Shown piece after piece: positions 8,121 to 18,000 of a DNA stretch of 64,000 nt (positions are counted from its first letter, which is position 1; every line of letters starts with the position of its first letter). Origin of the DNA: an uncultured Prevotellaceae bacterium (lineage in GTDB: Bacteria > Bacteroidota > Bacteroidia > Bacteroidales > Bacteroidaceae). The stretch lies in NCBI GenBank assembly GCA_900316585.1, contig ONDM01000001.1:186001-250000 (forward strand), in the 5' to 3' direction. Below the pieces are notes generated by a model. It saw only the letters and a program-made list of their open reading frames with translations. It did no database searches and was not told where the DNA came from. The position numbers were made by a program, and so were the translations under genes.

Positions 8121-10232
8121 ATGAAATTTGCGAATATGGCACTCATTGCTGCTGGATTACTTGCTGCCTCCTGTGGAGTAGAAAAAGAAAAGAAAGAAGC
8201 GGAAGCTCCTTTTATCGGCAAGCACGAAGTAAAAGTGGAAAACGGACGGATGACTCCAGAGGTGCTCTGGTCGTTCGGTAGAATTGGCGGAGCTACTCTG
8301 TCGCCTGATGGCAAGCAGCTCACCTATACAGTTTCTTACTATAGTGTGGAACAAAATAAAAGTCACACTGTGATTTATGTGTCCGATGCCGATGGCTCAA
8401 ATGCCAAGATGCTGACCACCAGCACAAAAAGTGAAAGTTCTCCAACCTGGATTAAGAAGGGTTCTAAGATTGCATTTCTTGCCAGTGATGAAAATGGGAA
8501 AAGCCAAATCTTCGAGATGAATGCTGACGGAACTGGCAGAAAACAATTATCAACAAATGAGAAAGATGTAGAGGGTTTCCTCTTCTCACCAGATGAGACT
8601 AAAGTGCTATATATTGCTTCCGTACCTTACCACCACAGTATCCAGAAGAATGACGAGGATCTGCCAAAGGCTAGCGGTATGGTGATTACCGACTTGATGT
8701 ACAAGCACTGGGATGAGTATGTGACCTCTATTTCCAAACCTTATATAGCCGAATTCAAGGACGACAAGGTAGGCGCAGGAAAAGATGTGCTTGAAGGTGA
8801 AAACTACGAATCACCTATGAAGCCTTTTGGAGGAACAGAACAATTCGCATGGTCTCCAGATTCCAAGAAACTGGCTTATACCTGCCGAAAGAAAGAAGGC
8901 AAGGCATACGCATTCTCTACAGATAGTGACATCTATCTCTATGATTTAGAGTCTGGTAAGACAGAGAATCTGTGTAAGGAATACACAGACGACAAGAATA
9001 TGGGCTATGATACTAATCCATCCTTCTCACCTGACGGCAACTATATAGCTTGGCAAAGCATGGAGCGTGACGGATATGAGTCCGACCGCAACCGCTTGTT
9101 GGTTATGGATTTGAAGAATCACATTAAGCAATATGTCACCGAATGGTTCGACAGTAGCGTGGATGCCTTCATTTGGAACACCGATTCCAAGAGCCTCTAT
9201 TTCTCAGGTGTATGGCATGGTACCACACATATTTATTCTGCCGACCTGGAAGGTAATCACAAGCAGATTACTGATGGTCAATACGACTATACAGTCATGC
9301 AGCTTCAAGACGGTGGAAAACTATTGGCTGAGCGCCACAGCATGATGCAATCCGGTGAGCTCTATTCTGTAGACATTCAGAATGGAAACGTGGCTCAAAT
9401 TACACAAGAGAACAAGCATATCTGGGACCAGCTGAAGGTTGGAAACGTAGAGCCACGCTGGACCAAGACCACCGATGGAAAAGACATGTTATCTTGGGTA
9501 ATCTATCCGGTAGACTTCGATAAAAACAAGAAGTATCCTACTCTATTGTTCTGTGAAGGCGGTCCTCAAAGTCCAGTGAGCCAATTCTGGAGCTACCGTT
9601 GGAATTTCCAAATCATGGCTGCGAACGATTACATCATCATTGCTCCTAATCGTAGAGGTCTTCCTGGATTCGGTCAGGAATGGCTGGAACAGATTTCCGG
9701 CGACTATGGAGGCCAATGTATGAAAGACTACTTGACAGCTATAGACGACATCTGCAAGGAAAGCTATGTAGACAAAGACCGTCTGGGCTGCGTGGGTGCA
9801 AGCTTCGGTGGCTTCTCTGTTTATTGGCTTGCGGGTAATCACGACAAGCGTTTCAAGGCTTTCATTGCACATGATGGTATCTATAACATAGAGCAGCAAT
9901 ACGTGGAGACAGAGGAAATGTGGTTTGCAGAATGGGACATGAAGGGCGCTCCTTGGGACAAGAAGAACGCTGCTGCCCAGAAGACATTTGCCACCTCTCC
10001 TCACAAGTTTGTAGACAAGTGGGATACTCCAATCCTCTGCATCCAGGGTGAAAAGGACTACCGCATCATGACCAACCAGGGTGAGAGCGCATTTAATGCA
10101 GCTGTTATCCGTGGTATACCTGCTGAACTTCTGCTCTTCCCGGATGAGAACCACTGGGTTCTAAAACCACAAAACGGTGTTCTTTGGCAACGGACCTTCT
10201 TCCGCTGGCTGGACAAATGGCTGAAGAACTGA
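8121..10232 (+). CDS. S9-family dipeptidyl/oligopeptidyl peptidase lipoprotein (DPP5-like)
   Basis: A 703-residue serine peptidase of the prolyl oligopeptidase family S9. The N-terminus is a lipoprotein signal with lipobox LAASC (Cys18), so it should be anchored facing the periplasm. Residues ~45-440 form a TolB/WD40-like beta-propeller with repeated SPDG/SPDS motifs. The C-terminal alpha/beta-hydrolase domain contains the triad Ser561 in GASFGGF, Asp646 in GEKDYRI and His678 in DENHWV. It most resembles DPP5-type enzymes (S9C), which release dipeptides from oligopeptides; the exact specificity is inference. It leads an operon with an MFS transporter (31-base gap) and a POT peptide transporter, which supports a role in extracytoplasmic peptide breakdown and uptake. 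Confidence 0.88.
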   Translation: MKFANMALIAAGLLAASCGVEKEKKEAEAPFIGKHEVKVENGRMTPEVLWSFGRIGGATLSPDGKQLTYTVSYYSVEQNKSHTVIYVSDADGSNAKMLTTSTKSESSPTWIKKGSKIAFLASDENGKSQIFEMNADGTGRKQLSTNEKDVEGFLFSPDETKVLYIASVPYHHSIQKNDEDLPKASGMVITDLMYKHWDEYVTSISKPYIAEFKDDKVGAGKDVLEGENYESPMKPFGGTEQFAWSPDSKKLAYTCRKKEGKAYAFSTDSDIYLYDLESGKTENLCKEYTDDKNMGYDTNPSFSPDGNYIAWQSMERDGYESDRNRLLVMDLKNHIKQYVTEWFDSSVDAFIWNTDSKSLYFSGVWHGTTHIYSADLEGNHKQITDGQYDYTVMQLQDGGKLLAERHSMMQSGELYSVDIQNGNVAQITQENKHIWDQLKVGNVEPRWTKTTDGKDMLSWVIYPVDFDKNKKYPTLLFCEGGPQSPVSQFWSYRWNFQIMAANDYIIIAPNRRGLPGFGQEWLEQISGDYGGQCMKDYLTAIDDICKESYVDKDRLGCVGASFGGFSVYWLAGNHDKRFKAFIAHDGIYNIEQQYVETEEMWFAEWDMKGAPWDKKNAAAQKTFATSPHKFVDKWDTPILCIQGEKDYRIMTNQGESAFNAAVIRGIPAELLLFPDENHWVLKPQNGVLWQRTFFRWLDKWLKN

Positions 10233-10263
10233 CACTTAATTAGGAAGATAAATAAATAGCTAT

Positions 10264-11883
10264 ATGACTGATCAAATTAAAACACTTCGAGACTCTGCGG
10301 CAATCCGGTGGGCTGCTTTGCTGCTCTTGGCCCTGGCCATGTTCTGTGCCTACATCTTCATGGATATCTTGTCCCCTATTAAAGACTTGATGGCCTCACA
10401 ACGTGGTTGGGACTCTACTGCCTTTGGCACCATGCAAGGATCTGAGACATTCCTCAATGTATTCGTCTTCTTCCTTATCTTTGCCGGCATCATTCTGGAC
10501 AAGATGGGTGTTAGGTTCACTGCTGTCCTTTCTGGTGCAGTTATGCTTTGTGGCGCACTTATTAAATATTATGCAGTAAGTGAAAGTTTCATTGGAAGCG
10601 ATCTGGAGACCTGGTTTACTGAACACCTGAACTACATTCCCATTTTCGATGAACTAGGCGTAAGTCCTTTCTATGAAGGAATGCCTGCTTCAGCCAAGAT
10701 GGCAGCCTGCGGTTTTATGATTTTCGGTTGTGGAGCTGAAATGGGTGGTATTACCGTGAGTCGTGGTATTGTAAAGTGGTTCAAAGGTCGTGAAATGGCC
10801 TTGGCTATGGGTTCTGAAATGGCCCTGGCACGTCTGGGTGTTGCCACTTGTATGATCTTCTCCCCATTCTTTGCAAAGCTAGGCGGTAATGTAGATGTTT
10901 CCCGTTCTGTGGCATTCGGTGTAGTACTGCTTTGCATCGCACTGATCATGTTCATCGTCTACTTCTTTATGGACAAGAAACTTGATGCACAGACTGGCGA
11001 GGCTGAGGAAAAGGATGACCCGTTCAAGGTTAGTGATATATGGAAGATTCTTACCAGTCAAGGTTTTTGGCTAGTCTCACTTCTTTGTGTACTTTATTAC
11101 TCTGCAATCTTCCCATTCCAGAAATACGCAGTAAACATGCTGCAGTGCAATCTTACATTTTCCGATATCCCATCCGATTCATTCTGGGCATCTACTTCCG
11201 TAACTATTGTCCAGTATATCATCATGCTTGTGGTGGCAGTTACAGCATTCATGTTCAATTTCATGAAAAACAAAACGGTGAAATATAGTGTGCTGGGCAT
11301 ATCCATTCTCGCTTTGATTTCCTATTGCTATATGGGCTACATGCGTCAGTCTGCTGAATCCATATTTGCTGTTTTCCCACTTTTGGCTGTGGGAATAACC
11401 CCGATTCTAGGCAACTATGTGGATAACAAAGGTAAGGCTGCATCCATGCTTGTCTTAGGTTCCTTGCTGCTAATTGCATGCCACTTGACATTTGCATTCA
11501 TCCTTCCGGAGTTTAAAGGAAATCAAGTGGGGGGTGTAATTGTAGCCTACTTGACGATTCTGGTTCTAGGCGCATCCTTCTCCTTGGTTCCAGCTTCTCT
11601 ATGGCCATCTGTACCTAAGCTTGTAGAGCCTAAGATTATCGGTTCTGCTTATGCACTGATTTTCTGGATCCAGAACATTGGACTCTGGCTGTTCCCATTG
11701 CTAATTGGCAAAGTACTGGACAAGACAAATCCTGGAATTACCGACCCTACACAGCTGAACTATACAGCTCCGCTGATTATGCTGGCTAGTCTGGGTGTAG
11801 CAGCTCTGCTCATCGGCCTTTATCTGAGGGTCGTTGACAAGAAAAAAGGCTATGGTCTGGAAGAACCTAATGTAAAGAAATAA
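10264..11883 (+). CDS. MFS transporter in a peptide-utilisation operon
   Basis: A 539-residue major facilitator superfamily protein with about twelve membrane helices in two halves, separated by a charged cytoplasmic loop (MDKKLDAQTGEAEEKDDPF). The loop after helix 2 carries a D-K-M-G-V-R-type MFS signature (LDKMGVRF). The substrate cannot be read from the sequence. It sits between a dipeptidyl peptidase and a POT transporter, separated by 31 and 24 bases, so amino acids or short peptides are the best guess. Alternative: an unrelated solute carrier co-transcribed by chance. Confidence 0.8.
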   Translation: MTDQIKTLRDSAAIRWAALLLLALAMFCAYIFMDILSPIKDLMASQRGWDSTAFGTMQGSETFLNVFVFFLIFAGIILDKMGVRFTAVLSGAVMLCGALIKYYAVSESFIGSDLETWFTEHLNYIPIFDELGVSPFYEGMPASAKMAACGFMIFGCGAEMGGITVSRGIVKWFKGREMALAMGSEMALARLGVATCMIFSPFFAKLGGNVDVSRSVAFGVVLLCIALIMFIVYFFMDKKLDAQTGEAEEKDDPFKVSDIWKILTSQGFWLVSLLCVLYYSAIFPFQKYAVNMLQCNLTFSDIPSDSFWASTSVTIVQYIIMLVVAVTAFMFNFMKNKTVKYSVLGISILALISYCYMGYMRQSAESIFAVFPLLAVGITPILGNYVDNKGKAASMLVLGSLLLIACHLTFAFILPEFKGNQVGGVIVAYLTILVLGASFSLVPASLWPSVPKLVEPKIIGSAYALIFWIQNIGLWLFPLLIGKVLDKTNPGITDPTQLNYTAPLIMLASLGVAALLIGLYLRVVDKKKGYGLEEPNVKK

Positions 11884-11907
11884 GTAAAATTATAAATTAA
11901 TAGAATT

Positions 11908-13491
11908 ATGTTAGAAACAATTTCAACACCATGGATCGTAGTATTATTTATACTATGGTTCATCTTCCTGTATAAATCATATGCAGGACAGCCTAAGGGA
12001 CTTTGGGCTTTAGCTGTGGCAAACACAGGTGAGAGATTTGGTTACTACACCATGCTAGCAGTCTTTGTCTTGTTCTTGCAGGCTAATTTCGGCTTTTCAG
12101 CAGCTACTGCTGGTACAATTTATTCCAGTTTCCTGATGTTGGTATATTTCTTACCACTTCTGGGTGGTATCTTGGCCGACAAGTTAGGTTACAGTAGAAT
12201 GGTGACCGTGGGAATTTTCATTATGTTTTTAGGTTATTTGCTCCTGGCTGTTCCTTTGGGTGCAAATACTATAGCCATAGGTGCCATGGCACTGGCTCTT
12301 TTGCTTATCAGCCTTGGTACAGGTTTCTTCAAGGGCAATCTGCAGGTAATGGTAGGTGACTTGTACAATGACAAGGAATTTGCTGACAAACGTGATTCTG
12401 GTTTCTCACTGTTCTATATGGCTATCAACGTAGGTGCACTGTTTGCTCCTACCGCTGCCATCAAGATTATGGAATGGGCTCAAAAGTCATTGGGAGTATC
12501 AGAGGCAGACTCTTACCACTATGCTTTTGCCATCGCTTGTGCGTCTTTGATTTTCAGCATTTTGGTATATTACATCTTCAAATCAACCTTCAAGCATGTC
12601 ATTACCACCAAGGGTGCCGATAAGAAAGCTTCTGACAAAGTGGTAGACACCTTGAGTCCTGCAGAAACGAAAGAGCGCATCATCTGTCTTTGCTTGGTAT
12701 TTGCTGTAGTAATTTTCTTCTGGATGGCATTCCACCAGAATGGACTTACCCTGACCTACTTTGCTCGTGACTATACAGCTACTCAGTCAACTGGTTTGGA
12801 AAGTATGATGTTCGATGTACGTAACTTACTTGGTGCCATATTCATTGTATATGGTCTGTTTGGTGTTTTCCAGAACAAAGGTATTACCCGTATAATCGCA
12901 GCTATCATGATTATAGGTGGTTTAGGCTTCCTGTTCATGATGTATCCATCTGATGGTAGCGTTACCCCTATTAGTGCACCTATCTTCCAGCAGTTCAATG
13001 CTTGCTTTGTAGTAGGTCTGACTCCTGTTTCAATTGCCTTGTTTAGCTGGTTGAACAAGAAAGGGAAAGAACCTACAGCGCCAACCAAAATTGGTCTGGG
13101 TATGTTAGTTGCAGCTGCAGCCTATTTAATGATGACCATTGGTTCTGCAGGTCTCCCTGCACCAGAAGTAGGTGCTGACGGACAGTATCTGCACATGGCA
13201 GATGCAACTCCAAACCTTTTGGTAAGCACTTATTTGGTATTGACTTTTGCCGAACTTCTTTTAAGCCCTATCGGAATCTCATTCGTAACAAAAGTAGCTC
13301 CTCCTAAATACAAGGGAATGATGATGGGAGGTTGGTTCGTTGCGACTGCTATCGGTAATTTCTTGGTTGCAATCCCAGGATGGCTGTGGGGAAACAACCT
13401 ATATGTAGTATGGGGAACTCTGATGATTATCTGCTTAATTGCAGCAGCCTTTATCTTCTCCATCCTGAAAAGATTGAATAAGGTAGCTTGA
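11908..13491 (+). CDS. Proton-coupled di/tripeptide transporter, POT/PTR2 family
   Basis: Inner-membrane symporter that takes up di- and tripeptides with protons. The POT signature is at residues 39-47, NTGERFGYY, containing the ExxERFxYY-type Glu42-Arg43 used in proton coupling. A second signature, FSLFYMAINVGALFAP, is at about residues 164-179. About 12-14 membrane helices; the length of 527 is normal for bacterial POTs. As third gene after a dipeptidyl peptidase it would import that enzyme's products. A perfect palindrome lies just after its stop codon. Confidence 0.92.
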   Translation: MLETISTPWIVVLFILWFIFLYKSYAGQPKGLWALAVANTGERFGYYTMLAVFVLFLQANFGFSAATAGTIYSSFLMLVYFLPLLGGILADKLGYSRMVTVGIFIMFLGYLLLAVPLGANTIAIGAMALALLLISLGTGFFKGNLQVMVGDLYNDKEFADKRDSGFSLFYMAINVGALFAPTAAIKIMEWAQKSLGVSEADSYHYAFAIACASLIFSILVYYIFKSTFKHVITTKGADKKASDKVVDTLSPAETKERIICLCLVFAVVIFFWMAFHQNGLTLTYFARDYTATQSTGLESMMFDVRNLLGAIFIVYGLFGVFQNKGITRIIAAIMIIGGLGFLFMMYPSDGSVTPISAPIFQQFNACFVVGLTPVSIALFSWLNKKGKEPTAPTKIGLGMLVAAAAYLMMTIGSAGLPAPEVGADGQYLHMADATPNLLVSTYLVLTFAELLLSPIGISFVTKVAPPKYKGMMMGGWFVATAIGNFLVAIPGWLWGNNLYVVWGTLMIICLIAAAFIFSILKRLNKVA

Positions 13492-13497
13492 TTTAGA

Positions 13498-13529
13498 TTA
13501 TACCCCCCAAGAATTCTTGGGGGGTATAA
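13498..13529. repeat. Perfect 32-bp palindrome centred on GAATTC, between POT gene and DUF554 gene
   Basis: TTATACCCCCCAAGAA followed by its exact reverse complement, 13498-13513 and 13514-13529. As RNA it folds into a 14-bp stem with a 4-nt loop. It starts 7 bases after the POT stop and ends 14 bases before the DUF554 start codon. There is no T-tract after it, so it is not a standard terminator; it may end or protect the upstream mRNA, or control translation of the next gene. Confidence 0.8.
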
Positions 13530-13543
13530 ATATAGAGGAGATT

Positions 13544-14239
13544 ATGTTAGGAACTATTGTAAATACTGCATGTATTCTTGTTGGATCCTGTATAGGTGCC
13601 ATTCTGAAAAGAGGAATCAAAGAGGAATATAAGACTATTTTATTCGATGCACTAGGACTATGTACGATAGCACTAGGTGCCAATGCCGTGGCCCAGAACC
13701 TACCCAAAAGTGAATTTCCAGTACTATTCATACTTAGCATGGCAATAGGTGGTTTGATAGGCAGAATGATAGACATTAACGGATGGGTTAACAAAAAGGC
13801 TAGCCAACGAGCCATAAAAAAAGGTAATTCTTCCTCAAATCTGGTAGAAGGACTTACCACAGGCCTTTTACTCTACTGCATTGGGACATTTTCTATTGTA
13901 GGCCCCATGATGAGTGCCTTACAAAATGACAACACTTACCTATTTACCAATTCCACTTTAGATATCGTTACAAGTGCAATCCTAGCTGGTAATTACGGTA
14001 TAGGAATGGCTCTGGCTGCACCGGTTTTATTTCTCTGGCAAGGAAGCATCTATTTACTCACAACGATAGCTGGTCCTGTCATTTCCGACGCCTTAATTAC
14101 AGAACTTTCTGTAGTAGGTGGTGTGTTAATACTCAGTTCGGGGTTCAGCATCTTGAAAATTAAGGATTGCAAAACCGTAAATCTCTTGCCTGCACTATTA
14201 ATTCCTCCTATTTTCTTCCTTATAAAAAGCCTTTTTTAG
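13544..14239 (+). CDS. DUF554 (YqgA/YdfK-like) membrane protein
   Basis: A 231-residue integral membrane protein of the DUF554 family, function unknown. The N-terminal MLGTIVNTACILVGSCIGAI and the central LYCIGTFSIVGPMMSALQND motif are characteristic. About six to seven hydrophobic segments. The frame is open back to 13517, but that part lies inside the palindrome; ATG 13544 matches the family start. It probably reads from the upstream peptide-transport operon, since no -7 box is visible in the 52-base gap. Confidence 0.8.
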   Translation: MLGTIVNTACILVGSCIGAILKRGIKEEYKTILFDALGLCTIALGANAVAQNLPKSEFPVLFILSMAIGGLIGRMIDINGWVNKKASQRAIKKGNSSSNLVEGLTTGLLLYCIGTFSIVGPMMSALQNDNTYLFTNSTLDIVTSAILAGNYGIGMALAAPVLFLWQGSIYLLTTIAGPVISDALITELSVVGGVLILSSGFSILKIKDCKTVNLLPALLIPPIFFLIKSLF

Positions 14240-14269
14240 AAAGAGTGAGAAAAAAGTATCAATCGATGC

Positions 14270-14299
14270 TTGCTATATCGAAAAATTGTTTTAAATTTG
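14270..14299 (+). promoter_or_regulatory. tRNA operon promoter
   Basis: TTG at 14270-14272, a 19-base gap, then TAAATTTG at 14292-14299, an exact -7 match. The tRNA-Cys 5' end is 19 bases downstream. Confidence 0.7.
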
Positions 14300-14317
14300 C
14301 ATCCGCAAACAAGGAAT

Positions 14318-14389
14318 GGTGCCTTGGATGAGTGGCTTAGTCAACGGTCTGCAAAACCGTCTACACCCGTTCGAATCGGGTAGGCACCT
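14318..14389 (+). tRNA. tRNA-Cys (anticodon GCA)
   Basis: Cloverleaf with acceptor GGTGCCT / AGGCACC, anticodon loop CTGCAAA (anticodon GCA) and T-arm ACCCG-TTCGAAT-CGGGT. The discriminator is T, as expected for tRNA-Cys. CCA is not encoded. First of three tandem tRNAs. Confidence 0.95.
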
Positions 14390-14419
14390 CTCTAAAATGC
14401 AATATTTGGAACGGAAATT

Positions 14420-14506
14420 GGAAGTTTGGGTGAGTGGCTGAAACCACCAGTTTGCTAAACTGACGTGCGGGTAACCGTACCGGGGGTTCGAATCCCCCAG
14501 CTTCCG
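14420..14506 (+). tRNA. tRNA-Ser (anticodon GCT)
   Basis: An 87-nt class II tRNA with a long variable arm. Acceptor GGAAGTT / AGCTTCC with one G-U pair, anticodon loop TTGCTAA (anticodon GCT, reads AGC/AGU), discriminator G as usual for Ser. CCA is not encoded. Confidence 0.95.
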
Positions 14507-14516
14507 CTTCCAATCT

Positions 14517-14588
14517 GGCGCTTTCATCTAGCGGTTAGGATACCGGCCTCTCACGCCGGGTACACGGGTTCGAGTCCCGTAGGCGCTA
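14517..14588 (+). tRNA. tRNA-Glu (anticodon CTC)
   Basis: Anticodon stem CCGGC/GCCGG with loop CTCTCAC, anticodon CTC (reads GAG). T-arm ACGGG-TTCGAGT-CCCGT. The acceptor stem GGCGCTT / AGGCGCT includes a terminal G1-U72 wobble and a U-G pair. Discriminator A. CCA is not encoded. Last tRNA before a strong terminator. Confidence 0.92.
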
Positions 14589-14590
14589 CA

Positions 14591-14618
14591 AAGTCTCTGA
14601 ATTCAGAGACTTTTTTTT
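14591..14618 (+). terminator. Intrinsic terminator of the tRNA operon
   Basis: Perfect palindrome AAGTCTCTGAA / TTCAGAGACTT (14591-14612) followed by T to 14618. Confidence 0.9.
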
Positions 14619-14621
14619 AAC

Positions 14622-14662
14622 CTGATAAAATAAAACCGCCTCTTTTAAGAAAGAGACGGTTT
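14622..14662 (-). terminator. Intrinsic terminator of the protease operon
   Basis: On the minus strand, a hairpin with arms AAACCG.CTCTTT / AAAGAG.CGGTTT (one internal mismatch; 14633-14662) is followed by TTTTATTTTA. It lies 20 bases after the stop of the zinc-motif protein. Confidence 0.75.
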
Positions 14663-14682
14663 CATTATTTTATAAATGCAAC

Positions 14683-15006
14683 TCATTCTTTGTTGCACCG
14701 GGAACAAGGTGTATAACCATATGCTACTGCATCATCCTCTAACACCTTCTTTTTACCTTTGGCTTTCTTTACGGAAGAACAATCTGGCTGATGATATTTT
14801 CTACCACTTGAAAGAATGTAGACATCACCTTTCTTGTTCTCTTCTATCTCACTATAAGACATCTGAGACGACTCTTCTACTGCATCACCATCAGAAGACT
14901 CATCATTAGAAATGAAAGCCTGCCATAAAAGTACTGCAGCTATTCCCAAAAAGAAACCAATCAACCCGCTTTTCAAGCTTTTTTCATCAATTTCAAAATT
15001 TTCCAT
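14683..15006 (-). CDS. Small membrane-anchored protein with an Ada-type zinc motif
   Basis: A 107-residue protein. Residues ~14-32 form one membrane helix (LIGFFLGIAAVLLWQAF), followed by an acidic, serine-rich linker. The last ~45 residues contain a likely zinc site: YHQPDC then, about 24 residues later, GYTPCSRC. This spacing resembles the Ada-type metal-binding domain (His/Cys plus CxxC) found attached to nucleases and other exported proteins. The function is unknown. It is the last gene of an operon with a tricorn-like and a clostripain-like protease (27-base gap to the former). Confidence 0.6.
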   Translation of the reverse strand: MENFEIDEKSLKSGLIGFFLGIAAVLLWQAFISNDESSDGDAVEESSQMSYSEIEENKKGDVYILSSGRKYHQPDCSSVKKAKGKKKVLEDDAVAYGYTPCSRCNKE

Positions 15007-15033
15007 ATCACATTATTTCGACTTTTCGATTCA

Positions 15034-18000
15034 TCATTTCTTTGGTCCAATCTCTTTTAGCATTTCCTGAATGGCTCCTTCAAGTTGGGCATCTTTTCCA
15101 TTCAAGACATCTTCTGGCTTGTTGTATATTAGGATATCAGGATCCAATTGCTGATTTTCCAAATACTGACCACGATTGTCCATTGATCCAACTTGTGGTA
15201 TACCAAATACAATGGTATTGTCAATTTGAGTTTCCCACCAAACTGCAGTCATCGTACCTGGCACAGGTGTTCCAATAAGCTTACCAATACCTAGTTCCTT
15301 ATACAACCAAGGAGTTCCATGTGCATTACTGTAATTATCCTCACAAACCAACATACAGGAAGGCTTGGTGAATTTATTATAAGGATCGCTTCCAATATAC
15401 TGACCACGAGGAGTATAACGGGTATATTCCTTGGCACCTAACAACGTAACAACATCATCATGCAACCAACCACCACCATTATGCCGGGTATCAACAATTA
15501 AGGCCTCGACATTTCTGTACTTTCCCAAGGCTTCGCTATATAGTGTACGGTAACTCTGACTATCCATACCCTTAATATGAATGTAGCCTAAACGACCATT
15601 AGACTCTTTTTCAACTATCTTCCGATTACGTTCTACCCATCGGCTATACAACAATTCAGATTCTTCTGATTGGGACATACCTTTTACGGTAATCTCAAAG
15701 CGCTCACCCCCTACAGGGTTATAAATACTCAGCAATATATTCTTCCCAACTTTACCCGCAAGAAGATAATCAGCATTATTATCAACCAATGTTCCATCTA
15801 TTTTTTCTATGATACAACCGGCAGATACCTTATTCTTTTTCTTTGTCAAATTACTCTTAGGAATTATTTCCTTTATTTTCAGACCTTTGCCATCGAACAA
15901 ATCATCATAGAATAATCCTAGAGAAGCTACACTCAATGTGGAACTAGATGGATAATACCGGGCACCAGTATGTGAACCGTTTAATTCCCCCAACATTTCA
16001 CTCAGCAAATCCTGAAAATCGTAATTATTATTAATATGAGGTAAGAAGCGTTCATAATTTGTTTTATAACCAGCCCAGTCTATACCACGAATGGTAGGAT
16101 CATAGAACTTTTCATTGACTTGCCTCCAAATGTGATCAAACATATATTGACGCTCTTGAGATGGTCTGTAATTGAAGATAGCTTCATAGGAAATGTTCTT
16201 CTTTTCACTTTTTCCAAATTCTATTCTTACCAAACTACCCATACTCATTGTATAGATGTATTTCATATCCTTATCAGTGAGCAATTCACCACGTCCTAGA
16301 TTCTTAAGCACTATTTCTGTCTTATTTTCCTTTAGATCATGCTTCCACAAATCTCCTGAACCTTCGAAAGAAGCAATATAGTAAAGTACTTCTCCTTTCT
16401 TGTCCAAAATGGCATCGCTTAAATGAGAAGAATTAACTGTCAGTCGAACAATACGGTCTTTGGCATTTTCCAAATCCAAAACAAGTTCCTTTACTTCTTT
16501 TTCCGAGGATTCATTCGGTTTCTTATTCTTGTCAGTCTTTTTGAGTTTACTATTAGCATCTGCCTTTTCTGTTTTCTCTTTTTCCGTCTTTTCCAACTCC
16601 TCCAATCTGGCAACATCTTCTTTATTCATCAGAAAACGATCGTAAGCATCAACATCAAAAAACATGATATAGACGTCATCTTCAGCTCCCCAGCTACCAT
16701 GACTACGATAACCAGCACGGTCACTGCCCCAAATCATTGCCTTACCACCGAGCACCCAACGAGCATTTGCATCTGTATAACCACTTTCTGTCAAGTTTTT
16801 GACAACAGATCCATCAGCTTTCACCAAAACTATATCCTGATTATTCCAACCACCTACTCCGATGTAATTGGAAAGAATCCATTTACTATCAGGACTCCAA
16901 GAGAAATGTTGATCACCATCACTATAGGAATAATTGAATTCCCCACCCAAGACAGTACGTATAGCTTTGGTTTTTAAATTAATAATCCTTAAGGTAGTTC
17001 TATTTTCCAAATATGCAACCTCTTTGCCATCGGGGCTATATTGAGGATAGAAAGAAGTCACATTATTATTCGTCAGGTTTTCCTCTTTAAGATCTGTAGC
17101 ATAAGCAAATTCCTTTTCTGAATCTCTGACAATACTACTTTGCCAAATCTGCCATACTCCATTTCTTTCAGAAGAATAAACAATAGAACGACCATCAGAA
17201 GCGAAATCTAAATTACGTTCCTGTTCTGGAGTATCGGTTATTTGTTTAGTGGTATTATACTCTACGTTCGTCACATACACATCACCTCGTATAATGAAAG
17301 CAATTTCTTTTCCAGTAGGAGAAACCGCAAAATCTGTAGCGCCATTTCGCTTGATTTGGCGAATGACATCTTTTTCTATTTTATCCGTCAGAATCCTTAT
17401 GTTTAGTTTTTGTGGCTCCTTACCCTCTTTTACCGTATAAAGCTCTCCATTATAACTAAAACACAACGTACCGTTTTTAGCATAGCTTAAAAAACGAACC
17501 GGATGGGATGTAAAATGAGTTATTTGTTCGGTCTTTCCCCCATTCATGGATTTTTTGAAGATATTAAAGCTACCTTCCTGCTCACTCAAATAAAAAAACG
17601 ATTCACCACTGTTGTCCCAAACAGGATTTCTATCCTCTCCGATAAATGAGGTTAGTTTCTCAAAAGATTTGGAAGAAACATCATACTTCCAAATGTCACG
17701 GGTTATAGATGAAGTATGGTGTTTTCTCCATTCATCTTCATATCCCTTTTTATCATTGAAAAGCCATGTTTTTCCATCGGGACTGATATTAAGGTTTTCC
17801 ATAGTCCACGAAGTGACCATCTTCGGTTTTCCGCCATCCACTGAAACTTCATACACTTCCTTAAAAGAATTACTAGGAAACTGCATGTCCTCAACAGCAG
17901 GGCGAATATAAGCCAAATAAAGAACGGTATGATTGTCCTTAAACACCAAAGGCTGCTCGGCTTGAGGAGCAGTAGTCAAACGCGTAGGCGCACCTCCATT

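Noticed and set aside
9543-10154. 203-codon open frame on the minus strand inside the S9 peptidase
   Set aside because: It is antisense to a highly conserved catalytic domain and shows no family resemblance, so it is a shadow frame.
13498-13529. Palindrome as an ordinary intrinsic terminator
   Set aside because: No T-tract follows on either strand, and the next start codon is only 14 bases away. Kept as a repeat and a finding.
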